Source: Synaphobranchus kaupii (Eukaryota > Chordata > Actinopteri > Anguilliformes > Synaphobranchidae). Taken from it: 64,000 nucleotides of DNA. The notes under the pieces are model-generated. The model was not told where the DNA came from. It searched no databases and saw only the letters and a list, made by a program, of their open reading frames with translations. The stretch lies in contig CM056385.1 of the NCBI GenBank assembly GCA_029718625.1, positions 19,443,154 to 19,507,153 of the forward strand, in the 5' to 3' direction. Positions 43,392 through 56,025 of this stretch are shown here, in pieces. Both the position numbers and the translations under genes were made by a program. Position 1 is the stretch's first letter. Every line of letters begins with the position of its first letter.

Positions 43392-44896
43392 AAGAACAAG
43401 TTTAATGACTCACCCACTTCCTGGGGTGACTGATCATGTGTCCCCTTCACCAGTAAGTGAACAATTCCAGAGACAACAAAGCCCTTACCCTACTGACACG
43501 AAGCTAAGATGGCAAAAAAAGTGACAGGAGACAGGTGATGGGAAGTGAATGAGCCTTCAAAGTGTTGCGCTCCCAATAAAAAAAGAAGGCATAGTCAATG
43601 TTTGAGCTTCTCCTAGGATAACACTGCATGCACTAGTTAAGTATGATATATGCGTGAATATAAGAAGTAAGTAAGATGGACAGCTGAAGCTGTTCATGGA
43701 AATTGGAGTTTCCACTACCCCCTAAAAAGTCAAACTAATGAGATTAAAAAAAAAACATAAAAAGTGAAACAGATTGATGTAAGCCAATCAAAGCACTTTG
43801 CCTTCTGGAAATGTGTCACAGAAGAGTACTTTCATTAAAACACAAATGATAAATATGACATGACGACTACTGAGAATCTTTGCTGTCACTTCCACATATT
43901 ATACTCCCAAAAAAGATGCAGAGGGCTCACATATGAAAGCATTTTCTTTTTTCTTTCTCTCTCCCTCTTTTTTTTGGGGACCGGAACAGCGAAGATGCAT
44001 AATTAAAGCAATGAAGAGAGCGGGGTTTGTGCTGCGGCCACTGTGGTCTGTCGCAGTCCATCTGGCCCTGTGAGTTAGGTAAGGTCACCAACGGTTCACT
44101 TTGAGTGTGTAGTGCTCTGCCGGGTCCCTGGAGCGCCTCCCCTCTGAGACAGGATAATTACGTAAATAACTTGCGGAGGAAGATGGACCACTTTCATGTG
44201 TGGTGGAGAGCGCAGGGGATCTGGGAAGGCCCGGACTCTGGCTCCTGTGGATCTCCCCGTGGGTCCCCATCTCTGCTCAGCATGGCCAGGACAGCAGCAT
44301 AGCGACCGTCAGCCGTGCTTAAGTGCCCCTTTCATTTAGGATTGCCGCTGACTTCGCATTCTGGGTGAAAGGCGGAGAGGCGATAACGTTGGCCTTGTTT
44401 TGGCCAGGGTGAAGAGTGGCTCATCCGGGCAGCCCTCCGGAGATGAGCAGAACACGGGAGGGATAAATGGGCATTATACCCGGCCTCTGACAGCGTCGCT
44501 TATGGCAAACACCTCCAGAGATGTTCCCCATTAACTCAGTATAAAGCCCGCACACTGCAAAGCCCTAATTGTTTCCCCTATAATCTATTGCCACAGCTTG
44601 TCACAGGGGGCCCTATCAGATGAACGTCAGTGCTCGGCCATTCTCTTCTCCAGCAAATCTATAGAGCCACTGAACTCTATGCATGGAACCTCAGCTATTT
44701 TGCACATTGCGACAAGCAGCAAAACACCACACACTCTCCCAGTGTCTAAGGGTTTTTTAACACAGTGTGATGGCTCCCATAAACAAAGCAATTATGACAT
44801 GTCTTCTGTTCTCTTCCTAGAAAATGTGGCCCAGGAGAGCAACATTCTATGACACAAGGAAGGCTGAGAAATTCTAACCTGCGATGCTCTATTTAC
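43392..44896. other. Intergenic stretch, GC-richer in the middle
   Basis: 43980-44860 is balanced-composition, repeat-free DNA that could include regulatory elements. Frames there (for example 44598-44852) show no domains. Confidence 0.35.
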
Positions 44897-45546
44897 TGTT
44901 AGGAGAACCGATTGGAACGACACGCAGACACCAAGGTGTAATATGAATCAGGCTTTATTCAGGGTCGACAGAACGGGGTCAAGGGCCAGCAAACAGAGCA
45001 ATGCAGAATAGGCAGAAACAAAGTGAGGTCCAGCCAGAGGTCAGAGTCCAGGCAATCAGAGCAATACAGAGAAGGCAGGGCGAAGTCAGAGCAGGGCTAG
45101 GATGGAGATGGGTAGCCGGGCAGGAGGACTGGAACAGGGCTGGATGGGGACAGGCAAGGCAGGCAGGAGAACAACAGCAGGGCTGGACCGGAACAGGCAA
45201 GGCAGGCAGGAGAACAGGAGCATGACGGGTCGACAAAGGACTGGGAACAGGAACTCGGAATAGGCAGGGAGTAGACAGGAAATAACGCTGGAAGGTTTGA
45301 GACAAGCACGAATGCAGGGCACAAGATGATCTGGCACAGAACAAAGAAACAGGGGAGACTAAAAGCCAGACTAACGAAGAGACAATGAGGCACAGGTGAG
45401 ACGAAACACAAGGAAACACATATCAGGTGCTGGAAGCAGAGACACGAAATTGGGAGACAGGGATGACGCGGAACGGAATACACCTACAGAAAACACATAG
45501 AAACAGAAAACCAGGAGATCAAGACACAGAGGCACTGGACGTGACA
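44897..45546 (-). mobile_element. Solo LTR-like element
   Basis: Runs from TGTTAGGAGAACC to GGACGTGACA, that is TG...CA, flanked by ATTTAC (44891-44896) and ATTTGC (45547-45552), a possible duplication with one change. On the minus strand it starts TGTCACGTCCAGTGCCTCTG and is C/T-rich. A poly(A) signal AATAAA (complement at 44954-44959) lies near the end, followed by CACCTTGGTGTCTGCGTGTC. The layout parallels the 26425-27529 LTR. It contains a 2-copy ~43-bp internal repeat (GACAGGCAAGGCAGGCAGGA / GAACAGGCAAGGCAGGCAGG near 45148-45215). Open frames on both strands are low-complexity artefacts. Confidence 0.6.
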
Positions 45547-45795
45547 ATTTGCACCCTCACGCTGGGCGCTCTAAAGCTATGGCATGTAATCACTAAATTA
45601 TTAATGACTGAATTAAACCTTAATTAACTATTTTTGTGGTAAAACAACAGATTACATATGTCTCTCCTGAGGAATCATGCTGAGCACTGGTTAGGGTACC
45701 AGGAGACGTCTACCTTTGAGGAATGCAGAATTGTCCCAGTTATAGCTGGCTTTATTAATCATGAACTATATGGAATATAAACCTAAAAATCAATA

Positions 45796-45838
45796 CCCCC
45801 CCCCCCCCCCCCCCCCACCCCCCACACACACACACGCA
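45796..45838 (+). repeat. Poly-C tract (21 C) followed by (CA)n
   Basis: Uninterrupted 21 C, then CCCACC and CA repeats. Confidence 0.95.
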
Positions 45839-47887
45839 TACATGCCATAGGGACATAGTGACATAGTGGACAGCCAAATGGCATAAGTAGACATAAGTAC
45901 CAAATGTTCTTAAATTAGTGCCAGGGATGATTCAATCACTGCAGAGTTTTAGACAAAAAACAAAACTAGGCACAAGATATGCTTTTGGGTTCATGGACTA
46001 ATTAAATTGAGGAAAGAAATTGGCGTTAGCCAAGATTCAAAGATATGACCTTTGCTTTATTGAAATTTGTTTGGTTCTTGCATCATTTTCAAAACATCGT
46101 TTTGTAGTGATGAACCAGGGCTTTTTATTAACATGGCAAAAATCTCTAGAAACTGTCTGCGGATTCTTACACGCTTCACTTCTCTTGATCAAGGTTGATT
46201 TGCAAAGATAAGAAACAATTCACATTTTACTCTGCCAGTACATCCCGCAAGATTAGTGCACAGGGATTTAAGACGGACCAAGATTTATGCATAACAGAGT
46301 CTTGAACAAATGAAGGAAGGGTAAGTGTGAGATGCAAATCTGGCTTGGTGCAAATCTGGTTTCCCCCAACGTCTAATCGCATAGCACCTAAGCGCTTTCG
46401 CTGCTTCTATACGTGGTCCATACGTAAGCGGCCGTCTCCTGGCAGGAGCACACGAGATTAAGCGGCATATGGCTGCGCTCAGGCAGGGGCACGCATTCGG
46501 AGACCTTTTGTTATACTTTAGCTAAACACCTCCCTTTACTGTACGCGTTCAAGCCAAGAGCGGATAAAAACCGCCCCTGAAGGGCCTCGTTCGCTGAGGG
46601 CAACATCTGCGACGCACGCCATGCGACTTTCTCGGGAGCGAGGAGACGCGGAGAGACGTGGCCCCTACACGGCTGGCGAGAAGGTCAAGTTGCAATTTCT
46701 GCAAACGAGGATGTTTATTCATGAGCGCGAGGGCGCACTCTTAATCCGCACGAGAAGCGCCATGCCGGGGAAGGGAAAACAACGCCGGGTTTTTATTTTA
46801 CTGCTTGGACTATGAGTGATGAGTCGATGATGGAACACCTCGTAAATGCAGGATATGTTCATTTAAACAAGAGCGATTAGTCACAGAAGTGGAGGAACAA
46901 AGGTTTTTAGTGTTCTTTCTTATACTGTGTCTTTGTGCACATGTGTGCGTTGTGCAGAATAATACAATTTATTAGAATGAGATGGAGGCTGAGTCACATG
47001 TGCAAGTGCCCGCTGCCTGAGTCATTCGAAGTAGCCTTCTAGATTGGCAGCACTGAAAGTGAAATAACTTCAAAAGGAAATGAAGACACGTGAATTATAT
47101 GATGAGCATTTGGGTTCTGCAGATAAGATTTGTGTTTACAAAAGTGACAGCTGGAAGCTTAGTGTGATGCACAGTTGAGAAAAAGAGTATCTATAAAATT
47201 TTTTTAAGAATTTTTTTTTGCTTACCTTGCCACTTTGTTAAGTAAAAACAAATTATTAAACAAATAGGTGAGCATTTTTCCTGATTAGGTGAACTTAGTT
47301 TCCTAAAAGCGTAGCTAGCACTATGGTCTAGTATGGCAATTACTAGCTAGATAGAAAAAGGAAAGCTCCCCAAATCACAAACCATCAAAATGCTTAATGA
47401 CACATGACGTACGCATAAATACATCAAGTTGTTGACCTATTACTCTGTCAGACCACCTCCTGGTCCCTGCCAGTGACATCAGCTGCCATTATTTTACCTA
47501 TATATTGTATGCATTGTGCCACCTGCGAAAGGTTACATCGGATCCCGCTTTCAGATTAGGATGAAATGAGGTGCCTTCAAATGATGCATTTTTTGATGAT
47601 TTCTGTTTTGAGGCGTGCCTTGACAGGACAGATGGGCAAGTGCTGTCTTCACAGGCAGCTGGCTTGCAACTGAGACACAGCCTTAATATTCATAACTAAG
47701 CTATATTTCCCTGTTGGCTCAGTACTGCTCTGAAAGCTCTCTTATAACCTATCTATATATTGTCTGCCTGGCATCAGCTGCTTGAGGGGATATACATCTC
47801 AGTGATTAAATCAGGCTGGCCAAAATAATTTACCTTGTGTCTAGTCCTGGAGGCACGGTAATCTTGAGGACTTTGTAGTGAAGTAGA

Positions 47888-47927
<40 letters not shown>

Positions 47928-48327
47928 GCAGTGTTAATTTCATTAATGAAAAGTATGATGAAAAATGTTTGTCACAACAGTGACAAACGAGATGATAACT
48001 AAATAAGAAACCCACCATTGTTGACGAAAACGTACTAACAAAATGTAACAAAAATTTACTAACAGGCAAAAAGGCAAAATGTACTAACATTATCAACAAA
48101 GAATAACAATAATAGTAATAATAATAAATGATAGGTCATATTGCCTTATGTGGTTTGTGATTTTTGAACTGTCAACCCACTCATTCACCTCATGCACCTC
48201 AAATTAAAAAGAACAAGCAACAATATTAAGAATAAATAAAGATCTTAAGGGAGCCCACAGATCCAAACCAAAGCTGTCAAAACAAATCCACAGGAGGTGT
48301 ATTTAGAGCTTATCTCTATGTCTCTAT
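45839..48327. other. Intergenic stretch, no gene recognised
   Basis: 46400-46800 is GC-richer with CpG and could be regulatory, but nothing specific is identified. The (AAT)n repeat at 47888-47927 is listed separately. Confidence 0.35.
47888..47927 (+). repeat. (AAT)n microsatellite
   Basis: About 13 uninterrupted AAT units. Confidence 0.95.
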
Positions 48328-48350
48328 GGGGGGGGGGGGGGGGGGGGGGG
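48328..48350 (+). repeat. Poly-G tract (23 G)
   Basis: Uninterrupted G run; the frame that starts in it is an artefact. Confidence 0.95.
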
Positions 48351-51309
48351 CAACCTGTACCCCTCTTGTGACATCACCATCTGGGCCCTATAGTCGGAAA
48401 AAGATATACAGCGTCAGCCAGTTTTCACACTGTGAAAACTGCTCAGGATGCAACACAATGATGGAGATCAACACCGGGTTTGTGGAAACGGCCTATTCCA
48501 AAGTACCCCGCGCATTACCCTCCAGAAAACCGGCTGAAAAAGGGTGACAGTATCTTCATTCGTTTGGCATAATACAAGTGACTTGGATGACAAAAACATG
48601 TTGCAGTGAAAATATTTTCAAAAGCATTATTTATTTTATTTATGTCCCTTGTAGTGTAGGTGTACCATAGTAGAATATATGGTTCTTGAGATAAAGACCA
48701 GGGACTCATGTCCCCTAATGGGGACAAAGATGAATTGCCAGGTCTCAGGAGGTTACCGGGCCTGCAATGGGGAAGAGCTGGAGGAAAATCCCTTGGTGAC
48801 CTTCAAGAAGTCTGGAAATGCATATTGTCGGCTACTGTTAATCACTGAGGGCATGAGGTTCACGTTAAACAAAATAACTATTCTTAAACAGAACTGCTTT
48901 ATAACTATGCTGAAAAGTAATATCACAGAATATTACCACACTATCTGAAATTCATTGAAAATGTACATTCTAAATTTATGGGTTATGGTACAATGTATTA
49001 TCTTATATTTAGTATGTCTATATTATATTATTGCAATATGCCTGACATTTTTATTAAATGCATTTTAAGGCAATTTCATATCTATATTCACATGCACGCT
49101 GATAACTGAAATCCACATTTAGTTTCTACATTGGAATGTTAGTGAAAAATAAAACAACTTCTCGTGGAGGAAAATTCACTTCAAATGGAAAAATAATTAA
49201 AAAGAGAAATTACTAAATATATCCATTCTTTACCAATGGCCCATTAACGTGTCTGAACCCACAGTTTGGAAGCAACTGCTTTTGACTACTTTGACTTCTA
49301 CATTATAGACTGCTTTTATTATTAATCAGTGTTCGTTCATGTTGCATTACTGTTTGGCATAATTACTGATGTAGGCCACATATTCCAGCGGTTATTATCA
49401 CTTGGTCATAATAGAGCTGCGCATTCAGTTGCAATCATCACATAGGAATTGACGTTGATGATGTTGCCGCAGTAAAGGGTAATGCATTTGGTTAGCACGG
49501 TTCTAGACCGGCAGTGCTTACAAATAACCTGAATACGGAACATGTTTTTTATTGTTTATTTTAAATTGCCTGTAGGCTTAAAACGGCATTTAATGAAATG
49601 GATAAATGAAGAAAATGACTGTTTTTCCGGTTGCATTGACACTGTAGCAAAACAAAGAGCGCCGCTTCGTACCAAAGTGATCAGCACTTCCCTTAATTAA
49701 TGTTAAACATGTCTCCAGTCTTACAGGATAGAAACAGGACAGGCCTTAATGTCAGCTAAAGCACCCAATGAAATTTAGTATAAAAATGGCATTGTCAGCC
49801 ATAATATGACGTAATGCTGCTGGCGTCCAGGGCCCAGCTAACAGCACTTGAGGGAAAAGAGAGTTAATAACGTGATGGCAAACACAGATTCAAATGGCTC
49901 AGTACAGGGCAGCATTATGTATACCTCATAATCCTGTTTTTCTCAGAAGACCTACATTAAAACATCGCTTGATTGCTTGTGTGCGTGCGTTTTCCAAACC
50001 CTCTGCTAATGCATAATATTGCTTAGATTACCTCCCACTCATTTTCTAAATTCTGCACTCGTGTATCTATTCTTTTCTCTTTTCCTTACATGGACATTTC
50101 CACAGAGACCAGCTTCCAGAAGCATGGGATAATGTGTATAAAGACAACCCAGTGACCGGTGCTGTAGTTTACTGATATTTCTGAACAATTGAGAAAGTGA
50201 ACCATTAACACACCTTTTCATCAAAAATAACCGTTGATTAAGATACCTATTTTATGAATCAAGGCAATCATTTTTATAATTCCTTCCTGAATCAAGTCAT
50301 ATATTCACAGTAGCAAGAAATTATGGAAAAAGACTGAAGCAACATTCAGCATGGTAATAAAACATGGGACGACATTTCATCGTCAGGATATTTCACCCAT
50401 CAAACAAGTCACCCTGAATATGTCAATCGATATATTTCTAACATAGGTTCCATTCCATTTCCATTCACATTCCAAGATATATTCATCCACAATCACTGGA
50501 TGATTTCAGCTTCTTAAAACTGTACGTGAGTGACGATCGTTTTGCAAACGTGGCCCGGGATTCACGTTGGCAAGGGGGTATTTTTAGACATTATTCCATG
50601 CACGTACTCCATGTTGGAACGGCATCCATGACAATGAGCGCATTAGTTGGCTTCTGGCCTTCCACAGATTGTTAGTTAAATTTCTGTGGCTCCTGTCCGC
50701 TCCGGAAGATTCCGACGTAATTATACAACATTTGTGCACAGCAAGCATGCTCAAGTAGCTTCCTTCCTTCCACATGCTCGAATCGGGAGGCCAGTGCCAA
50801 TATTGTAGCAGGAGCACAACCCTCAACAGCTCCACGCTTTTTAATTCTCTGCTGTGAAGTCGCGCGTCTCTGATGAACTCACGCCTCGCCGCCTGCAGGG
50901 GGTGCTGGAATCAGGTCTGGACCTGCAGGCAGTTTCGCCACCCTCCTGCACGTCTGAGTTACTCTTTCACTCCGATACCATGTTGAAGGCGCTGGAATAT
51001 GCTGTGCTGATACTACAAGTGACATTTACTAATGGCAAGTGCTCTCAAAGGGCAATGTGCCCTAGATTAGAGGTTGTATTGATACATGCAGTTAATTTAT
51101 GGATGTCAAAAGCCATTATGTGTCTTCACGCAGCTTGGATATTTCACAGGCTCATCGTAGTAACAGATTTTGCTTTGGAGTCTTTTCAACTTTTGGTGTA
51201 AAGAGTCGGTGGTCAGATCTTTCTCGGTACTTCCTCATTCCTTGGGCTGCTGATAGGCTGTGAGCACTTACACAAAGATTGGCACACGTGCATAATCAAT
51301 CATCATCAT
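48351..51309. other. Intergenic stretch, enhancer-like texture in parts
   Basis: 49440-49960 and 50490-51280 are repeat-free and of balanced complexity, with TTAATTAATG and ATTA cores near 49693-49702. A 115-codon frame at 50854-51201 has no recognisable domain. Possible conserved non-coding DNA, not testable here. Confidence 0.3.
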
Positions 51310-51425
51310 CATGGGCATTTAGCAGCCTCCCTTATACAGAGAAACATTTGCAGCTGGATATATACTGAAGCAGGTACCGGTTTTCTCAACAGCTGTGTCC
51401 CTACCGGAGACTTGAACCTGCAAAA
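51310..51425 (-). mobile_element. SINE fragment (reverse orientation)
   Basis: GGGCATTTAGCAGCCTCCCT, GCAGCTGGATATATACTGAA and GAGACTTGAACCTGCAA follow the order tail, body, B-box complement of the tRNA-derived SINE family at 40183. Head missing, strongly diverged. Confidence 0.6.
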
Positions 51426-52194
51426 TGTATATTATAAGCCCACTGTAAGTCCTTAATGTGTAAGCACCAGAAAATGGACAACTTTTATATTTACAAACTA
51501 ACCATTATCTAGGCAACAATATCGATTGCTTTTTAATATAACTATATGGAAATTACATAAAATTAGCAAAGTTTGCCATAACCGTTGAAAAATCAGCTGG
51601 AGCTGTAGAGCAATAGAATCATAGAATTATGACGTCACTAGTGGAGGAAGTCTAAATAGTTGTCTACTGTACATACTGTACTATGTACAATATTGGTCTG
51701 TAAATGTAAATTGTAAATATCATTCTATATTAGCTATATTTGCAATGCCCAGTAACCCTTTCTACTTCTAAAAAGACTATTGACGAGGAGGGACAATTGA
51801 CAATTGTATCATGTTGGGAGATCAGACTGCTATAACGACGTTAGCCTAACGTTAGCTAGTTAGGACGCGCTGCTTTCGGTTGGCGTTGTTCATGATATAG
51901 AAACTGCAGCACTTGTAGGCAACGCAAGACAGGAAGTGTCTACAGGCACGACAGTAGGCTAGCTGCATCATATCACTGGCCTGGGCGTAGCCTAATAAAG
52001 AAAACCGCACACTTCTTTCCATGCAATTAAAATGTTTTTATTTTCAAGTCATCAACATTCGACAGTCTGCCTTCATCAGGGTGCAGTGTAGTTTTTTCAT
52101 CTGATTTTATGGGCCTCTATTCAGCACCTTTTTGGGGGGTGTGCATTCTTACTATTTCTATTGTTCGTAGTCTAACCACATAGGCTAAACTATT
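51426..52194. other. Intergenic stretch with a repeat motif
   Basis: Near 52056-52090, GACAGTCTGCCTTCATCAGG then GTGCAGTGTAG recalls a widespread 'CCTGATGAAGGCAGACTG' repeat motif. Boundaries unknown. No gene. Confidence 0.35.
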
Positions 52195-52370
52195 TTACAT
52201 TACATTACATTACGTTACAGTCATTTAGCAGACGCTTTTATCCAAAGCGACATACAATTGTGCATACAGGACTACTGAAAAGATTAGACAAAGCACATCC
52301 TTCCCATAACATAGCAGCCATCCCTAGTAATGAACATTGAATGTAGTTCACACAGTAGGCTGTGGGTAAA
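52195..52370 (-). mobile_element. L2/SINE 3' tail fragment
   Basis: (CATTA)n-like run TTACATTACATTACATTACG followed by CATTTAGCAGACGCTTTTAT and CCAAAGCGACATACAATTG, the reverse complement of the conserved teleost SINE/LINE tail. The remaining body is unassigned. Confidence 0.65.
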
Positions 52371-52815
52371 TCAGCTATACCTTCTAAACTATAACATCAA
52401 ACAGTTACAGATAAAAAACACAGGGAACAAGTACTGTGAAAAAGGTCCTAAAAAAAGGTAATTTTCTATTCCTCTCTGAATTTTCTCTTTCTGTCTTTAT
52501 CTTTCTATCTCGCTCGTAGTCATCTAGGTTTCTCTTCGTCAATTTCCGTTCACGTGTTGCATTGGGAAGCAGCTGAAGAACATTGACGGTACCACGTATG
52601 ACGACAGCGGTTTGACAAAAAAACGTTATTTTATGAAACACAATGAAATACACAAAATGTTGGAGGCGGGGCGAAAGCGGTACTGGAAACACTTCTTAAA
52701 CACCGATATCCAACATTTATATAGCATTCATATATTTTATGATTAAGTAATTTAATAGGCTACCAGAGTCATTTTTCTTTCACATTTTTTGAATTTCCAG
52801 CATTTGAAATGATCT

Positions 52816-52854
52816 GATGCTTACACTTTAACCATTAAACTACACTGCTGCCCT
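52816..52854 (-). mobile_element. SINE 5' head fragment (reverse orientation)
   Basis: TGCTTACACTTTAACCATTA then AACTACACTGCTGCCC is the reverse complement of the SINE head (GGGCAGCAGTGTAGT..AATGGTTAA). The A-box is inside it. Confidence 0.6.
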
Positions 52855-53665
52855 GTGCAAACACTCATCCCTGCTCACGCTCTTCCTGTTGACTTTGGAA
52901 TCAACGCAAGGTTGTACTTTCACACAAACTGATTCATTGCCATGGCAGAACCTCAGCTCTTCCATTAGGTATTAGCTATTGGTGAACAAATCTGATTCTG
53001 ACATCAGCACTCTTTGATAAAGTGCTCTCTGACACTGCGCCTCTCGCCATTTGTACCCATTTAAAGAATGTCTGCCTGCCTGCCTGGAATGAATTAGAAT
53101 TCTCTTATTATTCCACAACTTAATCAGTTAATAATTTATTATAACAGTACTTATCTATTATTTTCTATGTATGCTGCTTCACAGGGCGGGACAAAATAAT
53201 GTCATTATATTATTCCCGGTAAATACAATAATATTTACCACGAGTTCACCGACCATTGGCCCCCCCCCTCCTGGGACAATGTACCTGATTGGCCTCCACC
53301 CCAAAATGCCAGCCCTGCTAGCAGCATATGCTTATGTTTTTTTTCACAGCAGTTGCCCTCTACAATTACTGAGGAGGTTGTCTAAATTTTGTGAAGCCTC
53401 AGTGGCATTGAGCGTGCTGCTTTCTTTATTTTCCAAGCTGCCATGTTGGAGAGACAGAGTGAAGTTATCCTGGAAGATCACAGCAGGCACTCTAGCAGAT
53501 GGCAGCAATTTGTATGAAGGTAAAAAAAATAATAAAATCTAAATTAAAAGCGGAATGACATCCATGCGCCCTGGATTAAAAACAGAAGAGAGGTATGGAT
53601 GTGTCAATGGCTAGATGTGTTTCTGTTGATGCGGAAATGCCTGCATAACAGTCTGCATCGCAATG

Positions 53666-53667
<2 letters not shown>

Positions 53668-53701
<34 letters not shown>

Positions 53702-53713
53702 GCACACACACAC
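53668..53713 (+). repeat. (CA)n microsatellite
   Basis: CGCGCACACA... with one central CGCG interruption. Confidence 0.95.
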
Positions 53714-54437
53714 CAACACACTTTTGGTATCCAAAGAAATGCTTTTAATCCACATGCTGATGACAGGCAAGAGGGACTAATTTTATTCTCTTGGTTCTGC
53801 TTCCAGATATTGAGAGCACAGCCCGTTTCTAGGATCCTGCCCTTTCTGGGGATTAAATTATAGGCAAACCAAAAATAATTGCGTGCCTTTAAAGTTTTCA
53901 TAAATCAAAATAAACAATTAATCTTTGCCCTTTTCAAAAGCACGAGGAATATTTTTGAGGGAAACACACCTTCGGTCGATAGCAATTAAGCTATGATCTA
54001 ATAAGTTACGGTGCAGAAAATCAGCTATTGTCAGTATTGTCAAAATTATAAAAATATTGTTTTTTTTTTCTCCGATATTTCATTTTTTAAATTTTTTTTT
54101 CCAATATCTAGATGGATGTTGTATATATGTTGCATATATATTTTTTAGAATTGCTTTTAAAGACGTCAGTGGGTCCAAAGTCACTTGGAGGTGATATGAT
54201 GCGACAGTCCATCAACAGTCTTTCAGTGCACATTTTGGCTCACACATCAAGGTCATGGGGTGGTGGAGGATAGACCGTCATCTGGTCACCCATACTTTTT
54301 GGTGTGGGGTGGGGGGGGGGGGTATGTTACAATGTATTTGGAGTCATCAACATTAGATACCCAGGCCATTCCCACACCCTTATGGTCTTTCATGGTCACT
54401 TTGAAGTCCAGTGGGATGAGTCTTCTGCTGTCAGTAC

Positions 54438-55647
54438 CAGGGACGTCACGACGTAGGATGCAAAGACATGGGGGGCTTAGCCCCAAGGGGAGGGCAAGAG
54501 ATGCGAGCGCAAATTTTTTTGGTTTATACTGTATGAGAACTACAGTACACATATGTCAACAACCAGTGAAGAAGCCAAGATGGCAACAAGTAAAAAGCAA
54601 CAGACATATTCTCTTCTTCCATTTCTCTTTTGTTGAACAAGAGTTACTGTAATTTTAGCTTCAGAATCAGCTGCCCTGTCAGTCTCCTGCCTCTCTCTCT
54701 CACCTGACTGGGCTGTGGCGGAACTGCCACCTCTCTGGAAGAATCGTATATCCATCTGGTCAATGAATTGAAGGATATACCGGTCCAATAGCCTTATGAG
54801 GGACAGTTTTCACTGACATTAACTGATTCTAAACAATAACATTCTATGGGGACTGATATTATTGTTTCGAAATACTAGAGATATATATTCATGGCAAAGA
54901 ATAGAGAGCTGTCGATAGAGTTAGCTAGCTAGCTATTTATTGTATTTTTCTCGTTCACGATAGCGTAATCCACTTGTGTGTGTAGCTAACGTTATAGCAA
55001 ATGGTTATGGAAAAGCGCCTAATGTTCCATTGAAAAACTTTGCGTGTGTGTTCGCTGCACATATGGAGGTAACTGATTTTAATTTGAATGATGACTGGAC
55101 CAAGTTAAACATTAACAAAACAAAAGCTTATGCATCAATTTGAAGCTGTTTGCTGACGTTGATTGTGGGATTTTAGCTACGTTAGCCAACTTGACAGTCA
55201 ACAATAGCTTAATTTAGTGTTAACATCATAGCCTACTACAATATCCCCTTTCCTTTACCTCAAGTAAACCTAGCTAAAGTTAAGCAGGTAACAATCGTCA
55301 ACAACTACTTACAATTTCACTCTGTGCATCATTCACTTTGAATCTTCACACCACGGCTAAACTCCTTCGCCACTAACGTTATCCTGTCACAAGCCGTTGC
55401 CAATGCCGATCGTTACTTGGCAGAGCGAGAAGCTGCGAGAAGCAATGGAATGCAGCCTCCCCCAAGGTCCTCGTGCCTGCGATTTACATTGTGAAGTAGG
55501 CTACGACAGGCTAGTATTGGATGGGGAGACAACAACATACAAACCAGAACGATAATTTTAAGCCAATAATGCCAAATTATTTGGGGGGGCTTGAGAACAT
55601 TTTAGGGTAGCTTCAGCCACCCTAAAATAGGCCTAACGACGTCCCTG
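54438..55647. mobile_element. Non-autonomous hAT-type transposon with perfect 8-bp target duplication
   Basis: The ends are CAGGGACGTC and its exact reverse complement GACGTCCCTG. The octamer GTCAGTAC lies directly outside both (54430-54437 and 55648-55655), the signature of hAT insertion. Subterminal DNA is also related: GGGGGGCTTAGCCCC on the left and GGGGGGGCTTGAGAAC before GGGTAGCTTCAGCCACCC on the right. The 1210-bp interior has no transposase; the longest frame (minus strand, 54540-54788) shows no known motif. It is separate from the hAT at 6192, with different TIRs. Confidence 0.9.
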
Positions 55648-55980
55648 GTCAGTACTCAGGGGCATATGTACCCATCGTTAAAGGCCCACCAGCCAGGGAA
55701 TTAAATTCTGATCGCGGGAAGACGCCCATCATTCTCGTATGTCATTTCTTGACCGTTGAACCGCATTGGTTACAAATAATGTTTTCTTTTGATGTTTCTC
55801 AGTTTGATCATTTTGGTATTTTTTTTTGTCACATTTTTTTCGTTTATTCTTTCTCAGGTCTTTTTTTTTGGGGTCATTCTTCTCACATGACCTCAGAATA
55901 AAACAGGACAGGACACAAGCCGAAAGTGGAGGATGTTTATGAGAGCCATAACCAGTGAACAGTCCCCTCAGAAGCAGACC

Positions 55981-56025
<45 letters not shown>

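Larger units (their letters stand above)
52371..54437. other. Intergenic stretch, no gene recognised
   Basis: Contains a SINE head fragment (52816-52854) and a CA repeat (53668-53713). A 123-codon frame at 53171-53542 has no domain signature. Confidence 0.4.

Noticed and set aside
44979..45483. Leu/Pro/Cys-rich minus-strand frames up to 146 codons
   Set aside because: They lie inside a C/T-rich LTR-like repeat with internal duplications, with frames on both strands, and resemble the similar frames in the other LTR copies.
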